62,000 nucleotides of DNA from Cristatella mucedo (lineage: Eukaryota > Bryozoa > Phylactolaemata > Cristatellidae), in assembly GCA_009760855.2 (NCBI GenBank), contig WPIO01000217.1:1-62000 (forward strand). Reading direction: 5' to 3'. The notes under the pieces were generated by a model. That model had not been told where the DNA came from and did no database searches. It saw only the letters and a list, made by a program, of their open reading frames with translations. Position 1 is the first letter of the stretch; the number at the start of each line of letters is the position of its first letter. Shown one piece after another: positions 54,375 to 62,000 of the stretch. A program made the position numbers and the translations under genes.

Positions 54375-55250
54375 CTAATATTGCACCCGTCGTCGTCCAT
54401 GCGAAAGAGTTTGGACTGACAAAGTCATTCCGTCACAAAGAACTGACGACAAATAACCATTGAATTTCTTAAAGTAAGCACTAAGATCTATTTTTCGTTC
54501 ATCTATATACTTCGCTATTACAAATTTAGATATATTAATCACTTCTTTAACTGATGGAACAATCCTTGCAAACCTACCAGGATATTCTTCTTCCACTACT
54601 TGTGGTGATCTACTGATGTAATACTTAATATACAATCCAGGATTAACTTTGTTATTAAATCTCCCATACTTGGTAATCGAGTCAAACTCAAAATCACAAC
54701 ACCTCTCATTCTCAAGCAGATGCATAAGAATTGGACACCTCCATGGCATGTCTATTTCCGTTTTTTTATAGGAATTTTGACATTTCTAGCAGCAATGTAA
54801 TCTTCAGGTGCATCTGCACAGTTCAATCATTGAGCCGTTATCTCGAAGTCATAGTAAAGACACTCATTCAATCCTAACACATGTAAACCAAGCAAACACT
54901 GTGAGTGATACTGTTTAGGTATTACTCCATCTTGTGTTTGCCGGCTCCACAAACGCTTAATTTCAACTAAAGTATGCTCTTCAATTATTCCATCAGGCTT
55001 ATATCTGTAAAATCTATCACGACTAAACCAATCATTAACGTTTTCAAGCTTTGTATTAAACTTCATCTTCAAGAACTTAGCAGCCATCGGTTCAAACACT
55101 TTGTAGGTTTGGATTGAGGTGAGAATATTGCTCTAACAGGATCAAATTCAACTCTGCAATTGATTCTTGATGATGCTTCCTTATATGGAGAAACCTCAAA
55201 ACACACCAAAGTGCACAAAGGTTGTCCGACTCATTCTTTATATTGAAAGT
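54375..55250 (-). pseudogene. Remnant of a YqaJ/lambda-exonuclease-like nuclease
   Basis: The minus-strand frame 55099-54827 shows the PD-(D/E)XK pattern: KPDGIIEEHTLVEIKRLW, with the motif-II Asp of PDG and an EIK motif III, then PKQYHSQCLLGLHVLGL (the family's Tyr/Gln helix after the catalytic site) and CLYYDFE. A second frame (54749-54375) continues downstream with IKYYISRSPQVVEEEYPG. Frameshifts at about 54827-54750 and upstream of 55099 show decay. Such nucleases process DNA ends in recombination and occur in large DNA viruses, phages and some eukaryotic DNA transposons. Which source applies here is not settled. It is cut at 55251 by the solo LTR-A. Confidence 0.6.
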
Positions 55251-56324
55251 TGAGCTCGCGCTGGCCTTGGCTTAATTTTTAGCACGAAAAAGAACTGTTT
55301 GGCGGGTAAACACTCCTTTGTCCCGGAGCAGTGAGCCAGAGAGGAGCGCCAGTGTGGCTAGAGAGCAAGAGCTTAAGAACGCGCCAGCAAGCTCTGGGAC
55401 CAGCGGTGACTATTCGGCATTTCGAATGGGTCTGCTACCAGCGGGAGCGGCTGACTGATGTTGGCTGGCCGGGGCGCCCTTCCAGTGGCCTAGTGATGTA
55501 TTAATACCTTACCGTAATGAGCCGCGGTATCGGGCCGAACACCACTAAGCTCTTGCCGCATTGTCTCAGCTAATTATTTAAGAGTCGAGCGACGATCGCT
55601 TCTTGGTCTTTTGTTCGGCTCCTTATCTCTCTCTCTCTCTTCGGCTTCACTTTGACGGCATCGAACTCGTTTCTTTGAAAGCGAGGGAGGAGGGCGGGCT
55701 GCTCACCGGCGATTGACGGGACAGGACGATACAGCACTAGGAGGATTTGGTGGACGCCGCCGAATACATTCGTATCGCGCCCGAGCTAGCATTTTGTGTT
55801 TTGGGTGTGAGGCCACGGACGTGGTCCCGGCATAGTGATTTGCCGATGCGAACTAGAAGTAGTTTGGTGTAGTGCATGAGGTATTCCGGCCGTAAGATGG
55901 AAGCGGGGCGCTAGTTCTCCAGTCAGGGTCAAGGCTCCGGCTCGGTACTCCTTCTCTTATTAGGGTCGTTCCCCACAATAGACGTAGGTAGCCCAAGTTC
56001 GGGGACGTGTGCCCTCCGCCAGAGTGCTTGTGCTGTCGACAGCGTGCGAGGAGAGTGGGGATAGAACTGAGCTAGACGCGCAGCGACTTTGTGCGCATGC
56101 GAATGACGCTCATTAAAATCTCCAGTTTGTGCGTCTCGCTTTCCGATTCACGCCGAGGACTCAGGACCCCCTTTAGTAGCGATAAGTAGGTCAGCGCCAG
56201 AAACTCTCGTTTCGTAGCGGCCAGCTTATTGCGCGTGGGCGCGCACCGAACGGCATTAGGCAGTAGGTTACGCCGCTAGGTAAGCGGCAGGTTAAGCCTA
56301 ATCCGCCGAGCCTTCGGTGTTACA
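55251..56324 (+). mobile_element. Solo LTR, family LTR-A, copy 2
   Basis: 1074 bases aligned with 46180-47450 throughout (GCGCTGGCCTTGGC at the front, GAGCCTTCGGTGTTACA at the end). A TATA-like ATTATTTAAG lies near 55573 and the TC run is short (about 55625-55641). The first bases have diverged (TGAGCTCGC). No internal element sequence follows. Confidence 0.85.
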
Positions 56325-56725
56325 ACATACACGAGGAGAACGGGACTGGGCTGAATCAGCATCAGCAGTCGAGCGGCAGACGTGCACTCTGTTCTCACCG
56401 ACAGCAGCAAGTAAGCAGCATGTATACAGCTTGTTTTCAGCTTGCAGCAGAGGGATAATTCACCAAATCATGCCTGTACGACAGACGTTATCAGATAAAT
56501 GAATCTTAGGGTTCGCCTGGGAGCCTGAGGGTTTGGTGTAACAAGTGCGTTGGCCCAGATTCCTGAACCGATGCGCATATCCACAACGGCAGCTCGCGTA
56601 GCACGGTCACGGCAGCCTCGCGTCACTGACAACAGTTGAGCTCTAAGCTCAGCTAGCGAGTCGCATGAACTGCACTGTTGACGCAGGTGTGCCGATAATA
56701 ACAACAGGATTTATCAGTTGAACGC
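56325..56725. other. Unassigned stretch between LTR-A and R3
   Basis: Nothing recognised. Confidence 0.3.
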
Positions 56726-57562
56726 TCATACCTTGCAGCGATGAAGCTACACGTGTCGAGAACGCAGAGCCCCGTATTCTGCAGCAATAATTAGTCGGTG
56801 TCTCTTGCAGTATACGCTTGGTATCCCACAGCTACGAATGTTGGCAGATGCATCATACGTAAAATGGAGTCTTAGGGAGTCCCCCCAAATTACCGGATGT
56901 CTGCTGATTTGTTGGGAATTTCCCATCTAGGGGGAGGACTGGTTACTATGTCATAGTCGCCCGCAATGGTCTTGGAAGACTTCGGTAGTAGTAGTCGTCG
57001 CGATTTTTAGACAAACGCCAACTTCCATGTCAAAGCAGTAGGGGAGCCATTTCTTAGCAGATTTAGCCGTCCGTGTGAATTAAGACAAACAAGTCTAACC
57101 GTGGGCGTGGTACCGCTAACCTTTGGCAAGGTTCGCGTAGACTCCAGAATTGACGCTGGTGCTTCTCTGACAAAGGGAGCCGCCGAAAGGTTATGCAAGC
57201 CCCTCCTCTGCTATTACCCCCCCCCCCGATTGCAGGAGGGCAATAGCACCGGACGCTTCAGATACCGGCCGCGCCTGAATGAACGTGGTCTCTAACGTGC
57301 TCGCGTGCGGGCACTATCGACAGTCTTCCTCTGAGTCTTGCTGTTGGCATGTCGCGGCCATTGCTCGCGATGAATTTTTCTTACCCTTTACGACAATAAC
57401 TATTTATTCGCTTGAAATTATGCTCGCTCGCAAGGACCTTTTATCGTAAAGTACAAATTCATCACGGGCGCGGAGAGGTTGGAAGTTATGCCCCCACGGT
57501 GGTTGAGCTGAGCCGCCTCGTAATACCATTAATCAAAGATATCACGTGACATAAACACACGC
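56726..57562 (+). repeat. Direct repeat R3, right copy
   Basis: Same orientation as 53546-54375, about 3.2 kb away. It includes a C run (57217-57227), an LTR-C-related insert and an inverted pair (GATGAATTTTTC near 57369 against AAATTCATC near 57463). The pair of R3 copies brackets the nuclease remnant. Confidence 0.75.
57236..57362 (+). mobile_element. LTR-C-related fragment within R3
   Basis: GCACCGGACGCTTCAGATAC, CGCGCCTGAATGAACGTGG, GCACTATCGACAGTCTTCC and GAGTCTTGCTGTTGGC match 48491-48612. Confidence 0.55.
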
Positions 57563-58204
57563 ATAGAAACGTAAGCAGGAAGTTGTTGCGTGGCTCCCTC
57601 CACGTCAACCGAGTCGCACGCGTTCGATGACGATAACGATTGCGATGACTCGTTTGATGTTACTGATTATGTTATTTTAATTGCAGACATAAAAAGATTT
57701 TACGAGGAGAAGGTAGAGGTCATGAATATGCTTGACTCGGTAGCTGAATTAAGATCGTTCATTATTGAGTCAACTACGTTAGCCGACAAGGCTTATAGTT
57801 GGTCGCCAAGATCTGTTAGCGGCGCTGTATCTGAGCCATAAAGCGAAATTGAGACGGACCTTGTATCAGAGTCAACCACCGAAATTTAAAGGTCAATATC
57901 TGAGCCAAGCGCTGGAACGGGGAAGATAGCACGAGGAAAGGAGCGTCAAATCACTCATTCCACATGATGTTGCGGATCCCTAGTACAGTGACTTTAATGC
58001 CACGATACATGGAGCTACTCGAGGGAGAATGAATCGGCTGAAAATAGTTTTAAATCCATAATAACCTAAAACTCAAATGCGATGCTAATGGTCGATGCCT
58101 CAGATGTGTCCACTGTAGTTCGATTGCATGCGGCTGGCTGGTACGGCTCTTTTCCTCAACAGCTGGTGGCAGCATCCTCTAGAGGGGCCTGGGCACAGCT
58201 GTGG
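57563..58204. other. Unassigned stretch
   Basis: A plus-strand frame from about 57590 to 57841 (Asp/Glu-rich, then FYEEKVEVMNMLDSVAELR) looks protein-like but lacks an ATG and any known domain. A short dispersed motif near 58185-58240 also occurs near 29370 and 30430. Confidence 0.3.
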
Positions 58205-59175
58205 TCAGCTTCTAATGAGGCGTTGACACAGGCCGATAACCCGCTGGTGAACAGATGGTGGATTCACCTTCGGGGTCGGCCATGAGACCTGATTCCCAAG
58301 ATCGGGTACCTCACCTCGAAAACCGCTAATATCTGGTCCCAAAGTCTGCACGCTCGCTGTGGCCAAGACGGCTGACGATCCCGATATGAATGGTGTATTT
58401 TTGCATCTAATGGCGCAATCTAGCGCCTCCCTAACGTAGCGAGGGTTGCTCGCGAAAACATAGGACCTGAGATTCGGCTGCAGGCCATTTACAAAGAGCG
58501 ACGATATCGTGCTGCTACGGCTGTCGGGTGGAAGGTCCCAATAGGCAAACTCTGCTTCGTCGCGGAGATCCCGATAAAAGGCGAAAACAGTTTCGTCTCT
58601 TTTCTGCACGCGAGTCTGCAGGCGCGCACGCGCGGCATCCTGCCAGAAACCCGTAGCGAATGCCTTCATCAGCGCCGCTTCTGCCAGGACCAAAGAGAAA
58701 CTGGCGCCGCCGGCCGCTTGCTGCGCTTCTTCGAAAACGTCGAGCGCCCGCCCTTCTAGGTGCGAACCGAAGCGGCGACATTTAATGGAGTCACCCCAGC
58801 TGAGGCTCCACGCCTGCAATTTATACTCCTTCAGCCACCGGACCACGGATTCAGGCTTTTCGCCGGAGAAACGCGGACAATGCTCTGAGAGTTGCAACCA
58901 GCAAACTCTGCGAGAACACATGGCAGAAACGCATATTGTGGCGCTGCCTGGGAGGGGGGCAGCGGCTGTTGCCGAGCCTGCGCTTCGACACTAGCTTTCA
59001 GCTGTGCTACCTCTGCCGTCATCATTTCCAGACATTCCATCAAAATCGCAACGTTAAGCGCTTCACTAGGACCAGTGCCACCTCTCCTACCTCCCACTTC
59101 TTGCTGCCAAGACGGGCTCATCTCGGGCGTATTCCCTTGTTCCAACGACACTCGTTTGCTCGATCCAATGTACAC
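58205..59175 (-). pseudogene. Ty3/Gypsy gag (LTR-A element)
   Basis: The minus strand encodes a capsid-type Gag in two overlapping frames. The N-terminal part (59175 to about 58890) has a coiled-coil segment (MECLEMMTAEVAQLKASVEA). The C-terminal part (58921-58205) has the retrotransposon gag core: FSGEKPESVVRWLKEYKLQA, KCRRFGSHLEGRALDVFEEA, LQTRVQKRDETVFAFYRDLR and FVNGLQPNLRSYVF. A frameshift near 58890-58920 separates them. No zinc knuckle or pol follows, so the element is truncated near 58200. Gag would form the particle that carries element RNA. Confidence 0.85.
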
Positions 59176-59262
59176 GCCTACGAGTCTAATTCAGGAGACC
59201 TACTCAAGCAAGCCACCTCCTGCGGAATTTCTCGTCCTAGGATCCTACCTGCAATTTGACAA

Positions 59263-59280
59263 GTCCCCGTTCAGGCGCCA
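59263..59280 (-). promoter_or_regulatory. tRNA primer-binding site of the LTR-A element
   Basis: Minus strand TGGCGCCTGAACGGGGAC starts three bases past the LTR end. TGG complements the CCA end of a tRNA, and the 18 bases differ at only two positions from the lysine-tRNA type site known from lentiviruses. This fixes the element's direction. Confidence 0.8.
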
Positions 59281-59283
59281 AAA

Positions 59284-60396
59284 TGTAACGCCGAAGGCTC
59301 GGCGGGGTAGGCTTGACCTGCCGCCTACCGAGCGGCGTAGCCTTGCGCCTACTGCCGTTCGGTGCGCGCCTACGTGCAATAAGCTGGCCGCCACGAAACG
59401 AGCGTTTCTGGCGCTGAGCTGATTACCGTTACTAAAGGGGGTCGTGAGTCCGCAGCGTGAATTGGAAAGCGAGACACACAAATTGGGGATTTTACTGAAC
59501 TTTATTCGCAAGCGCACAAAGTCGCTGCGCGTCTAGCTCAGCTTTATCTCCACACTCCTCGCACGCTCTCAACAGCACCAACACTCTTGCGGAGGGAATA
59601 CTTCTCCACACTGAAGCGCGAACCGGAGCCTAAACCCTAACCGGAGAACTAGAACTCGGTTTCCACCAGTGCGGCAGGAATACTCCACACACGCCAACCC
59701 TTCTACGCCTAGCTCGCACTGGCAAGTCCCTATGCCAAGACCGCGTGCTAGCTCGCACACACAAAACACAAAAGAAACTCAAAATGCCAGCTCGGGCGCT
59801 ATACGACCGTGTTCGGTGGAGTCCACCGAATCCTCCTAGCGCTGTCTCGTCCTGTTCCGTCAATCGCCGGCGAACAGCCCGCCCTCCTCCCTCGCTTTCA
59901 GAGAAACGAGTCCAATGGCGTCGAAGCGCAGAGCCGGACAGAAGACCAGAAGAGACCAAAGGCACAAGACCCAGAGCGAGCGTCGCTCGACTCTTAAATA
60001 CTTGGCTGAGACAATGGGGCAAGAGCTTTGTGCTATTGGGTCCGACACACCGGCCCATTACGGCAAGGAATTAATACCGTCAGTAGGCCACTGGAAGGGC
60101 ACCTCTGTCCAGCTTGAATGGCGAATGTGTTCCAGACGATTCTTTCTTGAACCGAGTGAAGGTGGAGGTTGACAGGCCAGCCAACATCTATCAGCAGCTT
60201 CCGCGGGTATCGGACCAATTCTAAAGGCCGAATCGCCACCGCTAGTCTCAGCTTCCTGGCTTGCTCTTAAGCTCTTGCTCTCTAACCGCACTGACGCTCC
60301 TCTCTGTCTCACTGCTCCAGGACAAAGGAGTTCTAGCCCGCCTCCGAACAGCTCTTGTTCGCGCTAAAATTCAGCCAAGGCCAGCAGGGCGCTACA
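59284..60396 (-). mobile_element. 5' LTR of the gag-bearing LTR-A element
   Basis: 1113 bases; minus strand begins TGTAGCGCC and ends GGCGTTACA. It aligns with the solo LTRs at 46180 and 55251. The TATA-like TATTTAAG lies at about 59993-60001 on the minus strand. It is followed in the minus direction by the primer-binding site and gag. Confidence 0.9.
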
Positions 60397-60684
60397 AACC
60401 TATCGACCACGGGAAGATCTGACCTCGGATCGGCCCTCTAAACTAACGAAGCTGCTAAGCTTACACAAGCACACAATCAACGCAACAATCACTCGGAATT
60501 AAGCATAACCTAACATTCCGACGTGCCAGTGATTCATTGGGCGGCGCACCAAAAAAAAAACTCCGGCTCCTTTCTCGGCTTTCAGCTTACAATTTTCCGG
60601 AGAAAAAAAAGCGGAACGCCCTCATCAAAGCACTACCTAGAGCTGAAGCCGCACGCTAGGTCGCTGTTCATGCGGGGCTCTCAG
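60397..60684 (-). other. Non-coding 3' region of the next Gypsy element
   Basis: Lies downstream of the integrase stop at 60685. It may include part of that element's 3' LTR, broken by the LTR-A insertion, but no TG..CA boundary was found. Short A runs are at 60551-60560 and 60603-60610. Confidence 0.35.
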
Positions 60685-62000
60685 TTAATATCGAGGCAAT
60701 CGCTTCGTTGTAGCTGGCGTGTTTGCTTCCCCGCTTCTCTCGTCAGGAGCGATGATGGGGCCGCCAGCAATTGCATGCTCCTCAGGAGGAGGTACGTCCA
60801 TAGCCCCGGATGTGGTTCTGGTTGAAGTAGCCGGGTCTTCGGTTCGCGGTTCGTCCTCCACTATGGTCGAAGCCTCCGGTGGGTTTTCATGTGCGTAGAG
60901 AGGTGACGGGCGCATCCATGCAGGTTTGCACCGGTTGATGTGTACAAACTGCTCCTTGCCGTTGTCCTCATCTACAACAAGAAAATTTGTTTCAGTACGC
61001 GACTTTATACGGGAAGGGCCATGCCAAAGATGCTGTAACTTAGGCGTCCTTCCTCGACGTGGCTTCGGTGTGAAAATGTAGACGTGATCGCCCTCCTTGA
61101 GCGTCGTTTGCCTGGCACCCCGGTCGTACGGCAGTTTCTGCCGAGCTTGGGCGGCTTGGTTGGCTGCACGGGCAGCGTTCCAGGCATCGAGCAGTCGGTC
61201 GTGGACCGCCCGTGCATAATCTTCTTCAGTTACTGCCGGTTCGCTGTCGACAGGGTGAACCAGGTCGATCGGGAGGCGGGCCTCTCGACCATGCATCATA
61301 TGAAACGGTGTGCAATTAATGGACTCATGCACGCTCGTACGATATGCGAGTAACACATATGGTACGTACGTATCCCAGTCGTCCTGTCGGCTACTTACGA
61401 ACATTGACAGCATCTCGATCAAGGTACGGTTGAACTGTTCGACTAAACCATCTGTTTCGGGGTGGTAAGGAGACGTTCGAAGTTGGTTAATACTTAGCAA
61501 CCTGCAGACTCGCTCTACCAACCTCGACATGAAATTAGGGCCTCGGTCAGACAGGATCTCCTCCGGAACCCGATGTCGAGACACGATGTCTTCCACGAAG
61601 GCTGTCGCACACGTCATGGCCTTCTGGTGAGGTATCGCCCTAACCTCGGGCCACTTGGTTAGCTAATCACTCATGACAAGCAGGTATCGATTGCCTGCCT
61701 TCGTAACAGGTAAGGGGCCCACAACGTCCATGGCCACCCTTTGAAATGGCCGTTCCACGGGTATGCTACGCAAAGGTACCCTCAGGTGCTTCGATGGGGG
61801 TTTTCACGAGTGACATGCCACACATGTCTTCACCCAGTCATTCACCTGTTTCGCCATATCGGGCCAGAAGTACTTATCCTGTATCTTACTCAGTGTTCGC
61901 TGAGAACCTAAGTGGGCACCGAACAGGCCATCGTGGCACTCCTTTAGTATCTCTTCCCTTAGGGAAGTCAGGGTAACCAGCTGTCTGCCCCTTCGCCCAG
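60685..62000 (-). pseudogene. Ty3/Gypsy integrase (Gypsy-E), runs off the window
   Basis: The minus strand from the right edge shows the integrase zinc-binding domain (GAHLGSQRTLSKIQDKYFWP, then CVAC), a stop at 61804-61806, the first catalytic Asp (VAMDVVGPL), a second stop at 61663-61665, then an open frame of 310 codons with the second Asp (LSDRGPNF), the catalytic Glu (YHPETDGLVEQFNR) and the C-terminal GPY/F module (LWHGPSRIKSRTETNF). Integrase inserts the cDNA copy. Apart from the two stops the protein is well preserved, so the copy is fairly young. It is a different family from Gypsy-B. Confidence 0.9.

Larger units (their letters stand above)
53546..54375 (+). repeat. Direct repeat R3, left copy
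   Basis: Matches 56726-57562 in order: GCAGCAATAATTAGTC, ACGCTTGGTATC, AAATTACCGGA, TTGGCAAGGTTCG, TGACGCTATTGTCTCC, TCTGCTATTACC, TTTCATCGTAAAG and TCACGTGACATAA. A MITE (54051-54178) sits where the right copy has LTR-C-related sequence. It ends in a (TA)n run (54317-54345). The element type is unknown. Confidence 0.75.

Noticed and set aside
57590-57841. Acidic 83-codon frame as a gene
   Set aside because: It begins at GTG rather than ATG, has no known domain and lies at the end of a repeat; kept only as a note.
59745-60172. Overlapping frames of up to 142 codons on both strands
   Set aside because: They lie in the LTR-A long terminal repeat, which is non-coding in the other copies.

Overview
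The window is animal genomic DNA, probably from an invertebrate. The evidence is spliced gene structure (GT..AG), a tripartite-motif (RING, two B-boxes, coiled coil) gene of a metazoan type, many degraded L2/CR1-like LINEs with (ATT)n tails, tRNA-derived SINEs, several Ty3/Gypsy families and long dinucleotide microsatellites. Nothing supports a bacterial, plasmid or intact viral origin. I could not narrow the taxon further.

Only two or three host-type genes can be supported. A possible last coding exon lies at the left edge (3-119, with AATAAA at 373). A two-exon TRIM/beta-propeller gene lies at 5538-10473; its GC-rich first exon and its propeller exon are joined by a phase-1 intron of about 2.9 kb full of repeats. 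A single-exon, 584-residue, mainly helical protein of unknown function lies on the minus strand at 39136-40890.

The rest is layered transposons. 1-5.5 kb: LINE-A, a pogo/Tigger transposase scrap and a TG/TA microsatellite. 6.7-9.5 kb: the intron, holding a LINE insertion flanked by a several-hundred-base direct duplication. 11-20.6 kb: a long LINE-A interrupted by a solo LTR (LTR-F), a SINE and an unidentified segment, then a second LTR-F with a 4-bp target duplication and a gag remnant with its LTR (LTR-D). 20.6-28 kb: mostly unassigned sequence with LTR scraps, LINE-B and SINEs. 28-34.8 kb: LINE-B, LINE-A, SINE-2, then a degenerate tandem array of about 173 bp period (30575-34760) split by a LINE-A. 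35-45 kb: LINE-B, LINE-A and the orphan gene between two direct repeats. 46-62 kb: three LTR-A copies (two solo, one with primer-binding site and gag), a broken Gypsy pol, the 5' half of LINE-A with its endonuclease, a remnant of a YqaJ-like nuclease between direct repeats, a MITE pair, and a second Gypsy integrase running off the right edge.

The elements interact. SINE-2 ends in the same 3' stem-loop sequence as LINE-A, the expected sign of a SINE using a LINE's reverse transcriptase. Solo LTRs and SINEs inside LINE-A give a relative order of insertions. All transposon reading frames seen here carry stops or frameshifts, which makes the uninterrupted 584-residue frame stand out.

Family names (LINE-A, LINE-B, SINE-1, SINE-2, LTR-A to LTR-F, R1 to R4, Gypsy-B, Gypsy-E) are local labels made for this window. 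Domain calls rest on motifs read by eye; no database search was possible. Boundaries of repeats are good to roughly 5-30 bases unless terminal motifs are given.
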